From: Burkholderia sp. Bp9143 | GTDB taxonomy: Bacteria; Pseudomonadota; Gammaproteobacteria; Burkholderiales; Burkholderiaceae | Length of the DNA stretch: 64,000 nt | Reading direction: 5' to 3' | Assembly (NCBI RefSeq): GCF_003853645.1 | Contig: NZ_QTPO01000003.1 | Span: 62,001-126,000, forward strand | Part shown: positions 9,091 through 18,936 of the stretch, one piece after another | Numbering within the stretch: the stretch's first letter is position 1 | Layout of the letters: each line of letters starts with the position of its first letter | The notes under the pieces: model-generated | Seen by the model: only the letters and a program-made list of their open reading frames with translations | What the model was told of the DNA's origin: nothing | Database searches by the model: none | Program-made: the position numbers and the translations under genes

Positions 9091-9114
9091 TAATCAGTCG
9101 TGACTGATTATAAT
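9091..9114 (+). promoter_or_regulatory. Operator and -10 box of the RND efflux operon
   Basis: TAATCAGTC (9091-9099) and GACTGATTA (9102-9110) form a perfect 9-bp inverted repeat with a 2-bp centre. A consensus TATAAT (9109-9114) overlaps its right arm. The -35 region (around 9085-9091, TGTATT) is weak. A TetR dimer bound here would block RNA polymerase. Confidence 0.75.
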
Positions 9115-9167
9115 CGGCCACCCTGAGCCGCCGCATTGTATCGGCGGCGAACGATCCGAGGTCGAAC

Positions 9168-10355
9168 ATGAATAACAAACGCTCCCTGGGGCGCCGCCTT
9201 CGGCTGGCGCCGTTCGCGCTCGCGGCCATGCTGGCCGTGACCGGATGCGGAAAGGGCGAACAGGACAAGGCGCCGCAGGCCATTCAGAACGCGACGGTCG
9301 TGACGGTGCGTCCGACGGCCGTGCCGATGACCGTCAAATTGCCGGGCCGGCTCGACGCGTATCGGCAAGCGGAAGTGCGCGCGCGGGTCGCGGGCATCGT
9401 CACCGCGCGGACTTACGAGGAAGGTCAGGAAGTGAAGCAGGGCGCGGTGCTGTTCCGCATCGATCCCGCGCCGCTGAAGGCCGCGCGCGATGCCGCGCAG
9501 GGTGCGCTCGCGAAAGCGCAGGCCGCCGCGCTCGCGGCGAGCGACAAGCGCCGCCGCTACGACGACCTGGTGCGCGACCGCGCGGTCAGCGAGCGCGATC
9601 ACACCGAGGCCGTCGCCAACGACACGCAGGCGAAGGCCGACGTCGCTTCCGCGAAGGCCGAACTTGCCCGCGCGCAACTGCAGCTCGACTATGCGACCGT
9701 CACCGCGCCGATTGCGGGCCGCGCACGGCGCGCGCTCGTCACCGAAGGCGCGCTCGTCGGCCAGGACCAGGCGACGCCGCTCACGACCGTCGAGCAGCTC
9801 GATCCGATCTACGTGAATTTCTCGCAGCCGGCGGCCGACGTCGATGCGTTGCGCCGCGCGGTGAAGAGCGGGCGCGCGACGGGCATCGCGCAGCACGACG
9901 TCACGGTGACGCTGCTGCGCGCCGACGGCACCGCGTATCCGCTGAAGGGCAAGCTGCTGTTCAGCGATCTCGCGGTCGATCCGACCACCGATACCGTCGC
10001 GATGCGCGCGCTGTTCCCGAATCCCGAACGCGAGCTGTTGCCGGGCGCATATGTGCGGATCGCGCTCGACGCGGCGGTCGACCAGCGCGCGATCCTCGTG
10101 CCGCGCGATGCGCTGTTGCGCACGGCCGACCGCACGTCGGTGCGCGTGGTCGGCGCGAACGGCAAGGTGAAGGACGTCGAGGTCGTCGCCGACCGGATGA
10201 GCGGACGCGACTGGCGCATCACGCGCGGCCTCGCGGGCGGCGAGCGCGTGATTGTCGACAACGCCGCGCAGTTCGCGCCCGATACCGCCGTCAAGCCCGT
10301 CGAGCAGGCATCGCCGACGAAGGCCGCGTCACAGACGGCCGCCCGTCAAACCTGA
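9168..10355 (+). CDS. amrA: RND efflux periplasmic adaptor lipoprotein (AmrA-like)
   Basis: 395 residues. Signal peptide with lipobox LAVTGC (Cys about 25), so a lipid-anchored periplasmic adaptor. It then has the usual order of this family: barrel-sandwich segment (RLDAYRQAEVRARVAGIV), a coiled-coil hairpin rich in Ala/Lys/Arg (residues about 100-165), the second lipoyl half (LDYATVTAPIAGRA) and beta-barrel and membrane-proximal domains. It links the inner-membrane pump with the outer-membrane channel. First gene of a three-gene operon; the pump gene follows after 18 bp. The amr name rests on gene order in Burkholderia, where AmrAB-OprA exports aminoglycosides and macrolides; the substrate cannot be read from sequence. 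Confidence 0.92.
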   Translation: MNNKRSLGRRLRLAPFALAAMLAVTGCGKGEQDKAPQAIQNATVVTVRPTAVPMTVKLPGRLDAYRQAEVRARVAGIVTARTYEEGQEVKQGAVLFRIDPAPLKAARDAAQGALAKAQAAALAASDKRRRYDDLVRDRAVSERDHTEAVANDTQAKADVASAKAELARAQLQLDYATVTAPIAGRARRALVTEGALVGQDQATPLTTVEQLDPIYVNFSQPAADVDALRRAVKSGRATGIAQHDVTVTLLRADGTAYPLKGKLLFSDLAVDPTTDTVAMRALFPNPERELLPGAYVRIALDAAVDQRAILVPRDALLRTADRTSVRVVGANGKVKDVEVVADRMSGRDWRITRGLAGGERVIVDNAAQFAPDTAVKPVEQASPTKAASQTAARQT

Positions 10356-10373
10356 CCGGTTCAATAGATCAAC

Positions 10374-13300
10374 ATGGCACGTTTCTTCATCGATCGCCCC
10401 GTCTTCGCGTGGGTGATCGCACTCTTCATCATGCTCGGCGGCGTGTTCGCGATTCGCGCGCTGCCCGTCGCGCAGTACCCGGACATCGCGCCGCCCGTCG
10501 TCAGCATCTATGCGACGTATCCGGGTGCGTCCGCGCAGGTCGTCGAGGAATCGGTGACCGCGCTGATCGAACGCGAAATGAACGGCGCGCCGGGGCTGCT
10601 GTACACGTCCGCGACGAGCAGCGCCGGGATGGCGTCGCTGTACCTGACGTTCAAGCAGAGCGTCAACGCCGATCTCGCGGCCGTCGAAGTGCAGAACCGC
10701 CTGAAGACGGTCGAGGCCCGGCTGCCCGAACCCGTGCGGCGCGACGGCATCCAGGTCGAGAAGGCCGCGGACAACATCCAGCTCGTCGTGTCGCTGACGT
10801 CGGACGACGGCCGGATGACCGACGTGCAACTCGGCGAATACGCGTCGGCGAACGTCGTGCAGGCGCTGCGCCGCGTCGACGGCGTCGGCCGGGTGCAGTT
10901 CTGGGGCGCCGAATACGCGATGCGGATCTGGCCCGACCCGGTGAAGATGGCCGGGCACGGCCTCACCGCGTCGGACATCGCGTCGGCCGTGCGCGCGCAC
11001 AACGCGCGCGTGACGGTCGGCGACATCGGCCGCGGTGCGGTGCCGGACAGCGCGCCGATCGCGGCGACGGTGTTCGCCGATGCGCCGCTGAAGACGCCGG
11101 CCGATTTCGGCGCGATCGCGCTGCGCACGCAGCCGGACGGCTCCGCGCTCTACCTGCGCGACGTCGCGCGCGTCGAGTTCGGCGGCAACGACTACAACTA
11201 TCCGTCGTACGTGAACGGCAAGGTCGCCACTGGCATGGGCATCAAGCTCGCGCCGGGTTCGAACGCGGTGGCCACCGAGAAGCGCGTGCGCGCGGCGATG
11301 GATGAGTTGTCAGTGTATTTCCCGCCGGGCGTGAAATACCAGATCCCGTACGAGACGTCGTCGTTCGTGCGCGTGTCGATGAACAAGGTCGTCACGACGC
11401 TGATCGAGGCCGGCGTGCTGGTGTTCCTCGTGATGTTCCTGTTCATGCAGAACCTGCGCGCGACGCTGATCCCCACGCTGGTCGTGCCGGTCGCGCTCGC
11501 GGGCACGTTCGGCGTGATGCATGCGGCCGGCTTCTCGATCAACGTGCTGACGATGTTCGGGATGGTGCTCGCGATCGGCATCCTCGTCGACGATGCGATC
11601 GTCGTCGTCGAGAACGTGGAGCGGCTGATGGTCGAGGAGGGGCTCGGGCCCTACGACGCGACCGTCAAGGCGATGAAGCAGATCAGCGGCGCGATCGTCG
11701 GGATCACGGTCGTGCTGACGTCGGTGTTCGTGCCGATGGCGTTCTTTGGCGGCGCGGTGGGCAACATCTACCGGCAGTTCGCGCTGGCGCTCGCGGTATC
11801 GATCGGCTTCTCCGCGTTCCTCGCGCTGTCGCTGACGCCCGCGCTGTGCGCGACGCTGCTCAAGCCGGTGTCCGGCGACCATCACGAGAAGCGCGGCTTC
11901 TTCGGCTGGTTCAACCGCTTCGTCGCACGTGCGACGCAGCGCTATGCGACGCGCGTCGGCGCGATGCTGAAGAAGCCGCTGCGCTGGCTCGTCGTGTACG
12001 GCGCGCTGACCGCGGCCGCCGCGCTGATGCTCACGCAACTGCCGACCGCGTTCCTGCCCGACGAGGACCAGGGCAACTTCATGGTGATGGTGATCCGACC
12101 GCAGGGCACGCCGCTCGCGGAAACGATGCAGAGCGTGCGCGAGGTCGAGTCGTACATCCGCCGCGACGAGCCGGCCGCGTACACGTTCGCGCTCGGCGGC
12201 TTCAACCTGTACGGCGAAGGGCCGAACGGCGGGATGATCTTCGTCACGCTGAAGAACTGGAAGGAGCGCAAGGCCGCGCGCGATCACGTGCAGGCGATCG
12301 TCGCGCGGATCAACGAGCGCTTCGCCGGCACGGCGAACACCACGGTGTTCGCGATGAACTCGCCGGCGCTGCCCGATCTCGGTTCGACGAGCGGCTTCGA
12401 CTTCCGGCTGCAGAACCGCAGCGGGCTCGACTATGCGGCGTTCAGTGCCGCGCGCGAGCAACTGCTCGCGGCGGGCGGCAAGGACCCGGCACTCACCGAC
12501 CTGATGTTCGCCGGCACGCAGGACGCGCCGCAGCTGAAGCTCGACATCGATCGCGCGAAGGCGTCGGCGCTCGGCGTGTCGATGGACGAGATCAACACGA
12601 CGCTCGCGGTGATGTTCGGCTCCGACTATATCGGCGACTTCATGCACGGCACGCAGGTGCGCCGCGTGATCGTGCAGGCCGACGGGCTGCACCGGCTCGA
12701 TCCGGACGACGTGAAGAAGCTGCGCGTGCGCAACACGCGCGGCGAGATGGTGCCGCTCGCGGCGTTCGCGACGCTGCACTGGACGCTCGGGCCGCCGCAG
12801 CTCACGCGCTACAACGGCTATCCGTCGTTCACGATCAACGGCTCGGCCGCGCCGGGGCACAGCAGCGGTGAGGCCATGGCCGCGATCGAGCGGCTCGCCG
12901 CGAAGCTGCCGGCCGGCATCGGCCACGCGTGGTCGGGGCAGTCGTTCGAGGAGCGGCTGTCGGGCGCGCAGGCGCCGATGCTGTTCGCGCTGTCGGTGCT
13001 CGTCGTGTTTCTCGCGCTCGCGGCACTGTACGAAAGCTGGTCGATCCCGTTCGCGGTGATGCTGGTCGTGCCGCTCGGCGTGATCGGCGCGGTGCTCGGC
13101 GTCACGCTGCGCGCGATGCCGAACGACATCTATTTCAAGGTGGGGCTGATCGCGACGATCGGGTTGTCCGCGAAGAACGCGATCCTGATCGTCGAAGTCG
13201 CGAAGGACCTGGTCGCGCAGCGCATGTCGCTCGTCGACGCCGCGCTCGAGGCCGCGCGCCTGCGGCTGCGGCCGATCGTGATGACGTCGCTCGCGTTCGG

Positions 13301-13511
13301 CGTCGGCGTGCTGCCGCTCGCGTTCGCATCGGGCGCCGCGTCCGGCGCGCAGATGGCGATCGGCACCGGCGTGCTCGGCGGCGTGATCACGGCGACGGTG
13401 CTCGCGGTGTTCCTCGTCCCGCTGTTTTTCGTGATCGTCGGCCGTCTGTTCGATGTCGGCCCGCGCCGGCGCGGCGGGTCGCAGCCGACGACGATGGAGG
13501 AAGCACAATGA
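10374..13511 (+). CDS. amrB: RND multidrug efflux transporter, inner-membrane pump (AmrB-like)
   Basis: 1045 residues, the normal size of the HAE1 family. It starts MARFFIDRPVFAWVIALFIM, the typical first transmembrane helix. Helix 4 carries the proton-relay Asp pair in GILVDDAIVVVENVER. Two large periplasmic loops separate helices 1-2 and 7-8, with the docking and porter segments between. It is a proton-driven trimeric exporter working with the adaptor and outer-membrane channel encoded on either side. Its stop overlaps the start of the channel gene (ATGA). Confidence 0.94.
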   Translation: MARFFIDRPVFAWVIALFIMLGGVFAIRALPVAQYPDIAPPVVSIYATYPGASAQVVEESVTALIEREMNGAPGLLYTSATSSAGMASLYLTFKQSVNADLAAVEVQNRLKTVEARLPEPVRRDGIQVEKAADNIQLVVSLTSDDGRMTDVQLGEYASANVVQALRRVDGVGRVQFWGAEYAMRIWPDPVKMAGHGLTASDIASAVRAHNARVTVGDIGRGAVPDSAPIAATVFADAPLKTPADFGAIALRTQPDGSALYLRDVARVEFGGNDYNYPSYVNGKVATGMGIKLAPGSNAVATEKRVRAAMDELSVYFPPGVKYQIPYETSSFVRVSMNKVVTTLIEAGVLVFLVMFLFMQNLRATLIPTLVVPVALAGTFGVMHAAGFSINVLTMFGMVLAIGILVDDAIVVVENVERLMVEEGLGPYDATVKAMKQISGAIVGITVVLTSVFVPMAFFGGAVGNIYRQFALALAVSIGFSAFLALSLTPALCATLLKPVSGDHHEKRGFFGWFNRFVARATQRYATRVGAMLKKPLRWLVVYGALTAAAALMLTQLPTAFLPDEDQGNFMVMVIRPQGTPLAETMQSVREVESYIRRDEPAAYTFALGGFNLYGEGPNGGMIFVTLKNWKERKAARDHVQAIVARINERFAGTANTTVFAMNSPALPDLGSTSGFDFRLQNRSGLDYAAFSAAREQLLAAGGKDPALTDLMFAGTQDAPQLKLDIDRAKASALGVSMDEINTTLAVMFGSDYIGDFMHGTQVRRVIVQADGLHRLDPDDVKKLRVRNTRGEMVPLAAFATLHWTLGPPQLTRYNGYPSFTINGSAAPGHSSGEAMAAIERLAAKLPAGIGHAWSGQSFEERLSGAQAPMLFALSVLVVFLALAALYESWSIPFAVMLVVPLGVIGAVLGVTLRAMPNDIYFKVGLIATIGLSAKNAILIVEVAKDLVAQRMSLVDAALEAARLRLRPIVMTSLAFGVGVLPLAFASGAASGAQMAIGTGVLGGVITATVLAVFLVPLFFVIVGRLFDVGPRRRGGSQPTTMEEAQ

Positions 13512-14974
13512 CGTTTCACCTGAAGGCGCGCGTGACGCCGCGGGCTCAGGTCGCGCTGGCTGCCGCACTTGCGTTCGCGCTCGCGGGCTGCTCGCTCGCG
13601 CCACGCTACGAGCGTCCGGTGGCGCCGGTGCCGGCCAGCTATGCGCCGGTCGACGGCGACACGCAGCAGGGCGTCGATCCGGCCGCGTCCGCCGATGCCG
13701 CGCTGCTCGACGACTGGCGCGCGTATTTCACGGATCCGGCGCTGCAGGCCTGGATCGACGCGGCGCTCGCGAACAATCGCGACCTGCGGATCGCGGCCGG
13801 CCGGCTCGACGAAGCGCACGCGCTATACGGCGTGCAGCGCGCGGATCTGATGCCGTCGGTCGACGCGAACCTCGGCTACGAACGCACGCGCCAGTACGAC
13901 CCGGTCGTGCGCGAGAGCGCGGTGAGCGGGTTGTATCGCGCGGGCGTCGGCATCAGCGCGTACGAGCTCGACCTGTTCGGCCGCGTGCGCAACCTGTCCG
14001 ACGCGGCGCTCGCCGAGTATTTCGCGACGGCCGACGCGCAGCGCGCGGTGCGCATCGGCGTGATTGCCGAAGTCGCGGGGGCGTACGTTTCCGAACGATC
14101 GTTGCACGAGCAACTGGCGCTGGCCCAGCGCACGCTCGACGCGCGCGAGCGCATCGCGTCGCTCACGCAACGCCGCTACGCGGCCGGCACGAGTGATGCG
14201 ATCGAGCTGCGCTCGGCCGAGATGCTGGTCGCGTCCGCGCGTGCGTCGCAGGCCGAGCTGCAGCGCGAGCACGCGCGATCGGTGCGCGCACTGCAATTGC
14301 TCGCCGGCGATTTCGCGCGCAACGTGCCGGCCGACGGCACCGCGCTCGACGCGCTCGCGATCGCGCCGGTGGCGCCCGGCGCACCGAGCGCGCTACTCGA
14401 CCGGCGACCGGACATCCGGCAGGCCGAGTCGCGACTCAAGGCGTCGAACGCGCAAATCGGCGCCGCACGCGCGGCGTTCTTCCCGCGCGTCGCGCTGACG
14501 ACGGACTACGGTTCGGTCAGCGATGCGTTCTCGAGTCTGTTCGCGGCCGGCACGAGCGTGTGGACGTTCGAGCCGCGCATCACGCTGCCGATCTTCGCGG
14601 GCGGCCGCAATCGCGCGAATCTCGACGTCGCGAACGCGCGCAAGCACATCGCGGTCGCCGAATACGAGAAGACCGTGCAGACCGCGTTCCGCGAAGTGGC
14701 CGACGCGTTCGCCGCGCGCGACTGGATCGATCGCCAGCTTGCCGCGCAGCAGGACGTCTACACGGCGGACGGCGCGCGGCTGAAGCTCGCCGAGCGCCGC
14801 TATGCGGGCGGCGTCGCGACGTATCTCGAACTGCTCGACGCGCAGCGCAGCACGTACGAGTCGGGGCAGGCGCTGATCCGGCTCAAGGAACTCAGGCTCG
14901 CGAATGCGATTGCGCTGTATCGCGCGCTGGGCGGCGGGTGGGTGCCGGCATCGGCAGGCGACGCTGCCGCGTGA
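13508..14974 (+). CDS. oprA: Outer-membrane efflux channel lipoprotein (OprA/OprM family)
   Basis: 488 residues, NodT/OprM type. Signal peptide with lipobox LALAGC, then CSLAPRYERP, the family's usual mature N-terminus. Two repeats of coiled-coil plus beta segments follow; the second repeat includes RRPDIRQAE-like DRRPDIRQAESRLKASNAQI. It forms the trimeric outer-membrane duct of the pump. ATG 13508 overlaps the amrB stop by 4 bp. A weak imperfect hairpin followed at a distance by T6 (15062-15100) is the only terminator candidate. Confidence 0.92.
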   Translation: MTFHLKARVTPRAQVALAAALAFALAGCSLAPRYERPVAPVPASYAPVDGDTQQGVDPAASADAALLDDWRAYFTDPALQAWIDAALANNRDLRIAAGRLDEAHALYGVQRADLMPSVDANLGYERTRQYDPVVRESAVSGLYRAGVGISAYELDLFGRVRNLSDAALAEYFATADAQRAVRIGVIAEVAGAYVSERSLHEQLALAQRTLDARERIASLTQRRYAAGTSDAIELRSAEMLVASARASQAELQREHARSVRALQLLAGDFARNVPADGTALDALAIAPVAPGAPSALLDRRPDIRQAESRLKASNAQIGAARAAFFPRVALTTDYGSVSDAFSSLFAAGTSVWTFEPRITLPIFAGGRNRANLDVANARKHIAVAEYEKTVQTAFREVADAFAARDWIDRQLAAQQDVYTADGARLKLAERRYAGGVATYLELLDAQRSTYESGQALIRLKELRLANAIALYRALGGGWVPASAGDAAA

Positions 14975-15833
14975 TTCAGTCGCCGTGGGGGCGATGGCGC
15001 ATTGCGATGGGTCGTCGTCCCCACGGTCGGTGTTGCTTCCATCGGGCCACCGGCAGAAATCGACGATGAGCGCATCCGCGCGTCGTCATCCACGTTTTTT
15101 CTCCCCGCTGTCGCGTCGAAGGGCCACCTTCGACTCGACATGCATCCCGGCGATCGATCGCGTCGTCACACGGCCCCCGATCGTGCCGGACCTCCTCCTT
15201 TTCGATTCCAGCCAAAGCGGCGAAACGTCGCGTGGGCGTCTTCGCGCAGGTGCGTCGAATGTCGTGACGGCGCACGGCATCACATGTGGCTTTTAATCCC
15301 GGGTTGACGATTCAATTAATTTACGCATTGAGAATAATAAAGGGTGGCGAAGTGTCGCGGTAAAACGTTTGTGTGAGTTGCGCAATCGTTTGCGCGATAA
15401 ATATAGAGTATTGAAAATCGGTCGTTCATTTCCTGTCAGTTGAAAATCGTCGAATACTTTCGTTGCAGTCCGACAACGATGGCGGGATTTGACAGAATTT
15501 TGTCCTTCCCGATTGGTGATTCAGAAAAGCCAAGCCCGGCAAGGAGGGGCCGGATTGCTGCAATTCCAGACAGGAAATATCTTTAAATTTCAGTCAGTTC
15601 CTGGGAATCAAAAAGAACCATGGACGAAAATGTCGAGATTGAGAATTGCAGGGAAAGAGTCTGTTTGAAAGTGCGTAAAACGAAGATTGTCATTGGTGAT
15701 TTAACAATGCTTTACAGAATTCTTTCATTCCTATCTTGATAATGCCGCCTCGTGACGGACGGGAGCCAACCACACGCTGCCTTTTGTATCCGCCACGTCG
15801 TCCATTCCTTTTGCAATTCTCACGGAAAACGTC
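14975..15833 (+). promoter_or_regulatory. Long intergenic region upstream of the fimbrial operon
   Basis: 859 bp without a convincing gene. The first 320 bp are GC-rich remnant-like sequence. From about 15295 the base composition becomes clearly AT-rich, as in H-NS-silenced fimbrial promoters. Visible elements: a Fur-box-like ATTGAGAATAATAA (15327-15340); a 10-bp inverted repeat ATTTCCTGTC (15428-15437) / GACAGGAAAT (15569-15578); TTTACA at 15711-15716 as a possible -35; and a 39-codon frame at 15620-15739 with no good ribosome site and unusual codon use, probably not a gene. No promoter could be fixed with confidence. Confidence 0.5.
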
Positions 15834-16346
15834 ATGAAAAAATCCCTCCTGACCGCTGTCGCACTCGCGGCCCTGTCCACGTTGGCCTTCGCAGAGGGCA
15901 CCGGCACGATCAACTTCACGGGCGAGATCGTCGCGGGCGCATGCGGCATCGATTCTGGTTCGGTCAACCAGACCGTGAACCTCGGCAAGGTGCCGACCCA
16001 CACGTTCAAGCAGGCCGGCGACAAGTCCACGCCGACCAACTTCGACATCAAGCTGACCGACTGCGACACCAGCATCGCCCAGAACGCGTACTTCACGTTC
16101 ACGGGCACGTCGAGCGCGGGCCAGCCGAAGCTGCTCGCCACGATCGGCTCGGCAACCAACGTCGGCATCCGCCTGCAGGCCGCGTCGGGCGAGTACCTCG
16201 ACAACGGCGCCGAGCAGAAGGCACCGACCGTGCTGCAAAACGGCACCAACGTCGCGCGCTTCGCGGCGATGTACGAAGCGACGGCAGCCGGCGTGACGCC
16301 GGGTACCGCCGACGGCGTCGCGAACTTCACGGTTCGCTACCAGTAA
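15834..16346 (+). CDS. Type 1 fimbrial major subunit
   Basis: 170 residues. A clear Sec signal peptide (MKKSLLTAVALAALSTLAFA, cleavage near AFA-EG) is followed by GTINFTGEIVAGACGID. The first Cys pairs with a second Cys in KLTDCDTS, the conserved disulfide of FimA-type pilins. The C-terminus ANFTVRYQ ends in the beta-zipper and penultimate Tyr that the chaperone holds. It is exported, then polymerised through donor-strand exchange. First gene of the operon; the usher follows 87 bp later. Confidence 0.93.
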   Translation: MKKSLLTAVALAALSTLAFAEGTGTINFTGEIVAGACGIDSGSVNQTVNLGKVPTHTFKQAGDKSTPTNFDIKLTDCDTSIAQNAYFTFTGTSSAGQPKLLATIGSATNVGIRLQAASGEYLDNGAEQKAPTVLQNGTNVARFAAMYEATAAGVTPGTADGVANFTVRYQ

Positions 16347-16433
16347 GCGGCCGTATCGGAGGAGGGGTGCGCGCACCCTTTCTCCTTCCTTTCCTTCCTG
16401 CCCAGTTTTCTCTCGGACTTCCGGTAGCGCCGC

Positions 16434-18920
16434 GTGCGAATCAGACATTCCTTCCTTTGCGTCTCCGTGCTGGTGGTCGGCAGCCAGAGCCATGCGACGG
16501 AATTCAATTCGTCGTTCCTCGACATCGACGGCTCGAACAACGTCGACCTGTCGCAGTTCTCGCAGGCCGACTTCACGCTGCCGGGCGAATACATGCTCGA
16601 CGTGCAGGTCAACGACCTGTTTTATGGGCTGCAGGCAATCCAGTTCATCGCACTCGACGCATCCGGCGCGGGCAAGCCGTGCCTGCCGCCGGAACTCGTC
16701 GCGCAGTTCGGGCTGAAGCCGTCGCTCGCGAAGGACCTGCCGCGCTTCCAGGGCGGACGTTGCGTCGATCTCGACGCGATCGAGGGCGCGACCGTGCGTT
16801 ACCTGAAGAGCGACGGACGGCTGAAGATCACGATTCCGCAGGCCGCGCTCGAATTCACCGATTCGACCTACCTGCCGCCGGAGCGCTGGTCCGAAGGGAT
16901 TCCGGGCGCGATGCTCGACTATCGTGTGATCGCGAACACGAACCGCAACTTCGGTTCGGGCGGCGAGCAGACGAATTCGATCCAGGCCTACGGCACGATC
17001 GGCGCGAACTGGGACGCGTGGCGCTTTCGCGGCGACTACCAGGCGCAGTCGAACGCGGGCAGCAGCGCGTACGCGGACCGCACGTTCCGCTTCAGCCGGC
17101 TTTACACGTTTCGCGCGCTGCCGTCGATCCAGTCGACGGTGACGTTCGGCGACGACTACCTGAGCTCGGATATTTTCGACACGTTCGCGCTGACCGGCGC
17201 GTCGATCCGCAGCGACGACCGCATGCTGCCGCCTTCGCTGCGCGGCTACGCGCCGCTGATCGCAGGCGTCGCGCGCACCAATGCGACCGTGACCGTGTCG
17301 CAGGCGGGCCGCGTGCTGTACGTGACACGCGTGTCGCCGGGCGCATTCGCGCTGCAGAACATCAACACGAGCGTGCAGGGCACGCTCGACGTCGCGGTCG
17401 AGGAAGAAGACGGCAGCGTGCAGCGCTTCCAGGTGACGACGGCTGCCGTGCCGTTTCTCGCGCGCACCGGACAGCTGCGCTACAAGGCCGCGGTCGGCAA
17501 GCCGCGGCAGTTCGGCGGCGCCGGCATCACGCCGTTCTTCGGCTTTGGCGAAGCCGCGTACGGTCTGCCGTTCGACATCACGGTGTACGGCGGCTTCATC
17601 GCCGCTTCGGGCTATACGTCGATCGCGCTCGGCGTCGGCCGAGATTTCGGCACGTTCGGCGCGGTTTCGGCCGACCTCACGCATGCGCGCGCGCGTCTGT
17701 GGTGGAACGGCGCGACGCGCAATGGCAACTCGTACCGGATCAACTATTCGAAGCATTTCGACGGGCTCGACGCTGACGTGCGCTTCTTCGGCTATCGCTT
17801 TTCCGAGCGCGAATACACGAACTTCGCACAGTTCTCCGGCGACCCGACCGCGTATGGCCTCGCCAACAGCAAGCAGCGCTACTCGGCGACGATGTCGAAG
17901 CGCTTCGGCGACACGTCGACCTATTTCTCGTACGACCAGACGACCTACTGGGCCCGCGCGTCGGAGCAGCGCGTGGGCTTCACGCTGACGCGCGCGTTCT
18001 CGATCGGCGCATTGCGCAACCTGAACGTCAGCATGTCGGCGTTCCGCACGCAGAGCGCGGGCGCGAGCGGCAACCAGTTCTCGGTGACCGCGACGCTGCC
18101 GATCGGCGGCCGCCACACCGTCACGTCGAACCTGACGACGGGCAGCGGCAGCACGAGCGTGAACGCGGGCTACATCTACGACGATCCGGCCGGCCGGACC
18201 TATCAGATCAACGCGGGCGAGACCGACGGCCGCGCGTCGGCGAACGCGAGCTTCCGCCAGCGCACGTCGACGTACCAGCTGACCGCGCAGGCGTCGACGC
18301 TCGCCAACGCGTATGCGGCCGCGTCGCTCGAGGTCGACGGCTCGTTCGTCGCGACGCAGTACGGCGTGTCCGCGCACGCGAACGGCAATGCGGGCGATAC
18401 GCGCCTGCTGGTGTCGACCGACGGCGTGCGCGACGTGCCGCTGTCCGGCACGCTCACGCATACCGACTCGCGCGGCTATGCGGTGCTCGACGGGATCTCG
18501 CCGTACAACGTGTACGACGCGACCGTCAACGTCGAGAAGCTGCCGCTCGAAGTGCAGGTGTCGAACCCGATCCAGCGCATGGTGCTGACCGACGGCGCGA
18601 TCGGCTTCGCGAAGTTCGCCGTCGCGCGCGGCAGCAACCTGTACCTGACGCTGACCGATGCGGCCGGCAAGCCGCTGCCGTTCGGCGCATCCGTGCAGGA
18701 CGCGGCGAACGGCAAGGAGCTCGGCATCGTCGGAGAGGGCGGTGCCGCGTTCCTGACCCAGGTCCAGCCGAAATCCGCGCTCGCGGTGCGCGCGGGCGAA
18801 CGCACGCTGTGCACGGTGGACGTGCTGCCGAACCAGCTTCAACTCGAAGGCACGCCGATTCCGGTGACGTGCCAGACACCCGGCGAGTCGCATGCAGCGG
18901 CCGCACGGGTCGAACGATGA
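16434..18920 (+). CDS. Fimbrial outer-membrane usher protein
   Basis: 828 residues, PapC/FimD usher family. GTG 16434 is the first possible start after an in-frame stop at 16425-16427. Short signal peptide (CVSVLVVGSQSHA), then the usher N-terminal domain (EFNSSFLDID ... DLSQFSQADFTLPGEYMLDV), a beta-barrel with plug, and C-terminal domains including the paired Cys (TLCTVDV ... PVTCQ). It is the assembly platform and secretion pore for the subunits in this operon. Confidence 0.93.
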   Translation: MRIRHSFLCVSVLVVGSQSHATEFNSSFLDIDGSNNVDLSQFSQADFTLPGEYMLDVQVNDLFYGLQAIQFIALDASGAGKPCLPPELVAQFGLKPSLAKDLPRFQGGRCVDLDAIEGATVRYLKSDGRLKITIPQAALEFTDSTYLPPERWSEGIPGAMLDYRVIANTNRNFGSGGEQTNSIQAYGTIGANWDAWRFRGDYQAQSNAGSSAYADRTFRFSRLYTFRALPSIQSTVTFGDDYLSSDIFDTFALTGASIRSDDRMLPPSLRGYAPLIAGVARTNATVTVSQAGRVLYVTRVSPGAFALQNINTSVQGTLDVAVEEEDGSVQRFQVTTAAVPFLARTGQLRYKAAVGKPRQFGGAGITPFFGFGEAAYGLPFDITVYGGFIAASGYTSIALGVGRDFGTFGAVSADLTHARARLWWNGATRNGNSYRINYSKHFDGLDADVRFFGYRFSEREYTNFAQFSGDPTAYGLANSKQRYSATMSKRFGDTSTYFSYDQTTYWARASEQRVGFTLTRAFSIGALRNLNVSMSAFRTQSAGASGNQFSVTATLPIGGRHTVTSNLTTGSGSTSVNAGYIYDDPAGRTYQINAGETDGRASANASFRQRTSTYQLTAQASTLANAYAAASLEVDGSFVATQYGVSAHANGNAGDTRLLVSTDGVRDVPLSGTLTHTDSRGYAVLDGISPYNVYDATVNVEKLPLEVQVSNPIQRMVLTDGAIGFAKFAVARGSNLYLTLTDAAGKPLPFGASVQDAANGKELGIVGEGGAAFLTQVQPKSALAVRAGERTLCTVDVLPNQLQLEGTPIPVTCQTPGESHAAAARVER

Positions 18921-18936
18921 TTTCACGGATCCTGCG

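Noticed and set aside
15428..15578. A true fimS-like invertible promoter.
   Set aside because: Only 10-bp repeats, no recombinase in the window, and no promoter clearly inside. Listed as a weak finding and not as a mobile element.
15620..15739. A 39-codon frame in the AT-rich region before the fimbrial genes.
   Set aside because: No Shine-Dalgarno site, low-GC codons, no family resemblance. Most likely chance in regulatory DNA; kept only as a note.
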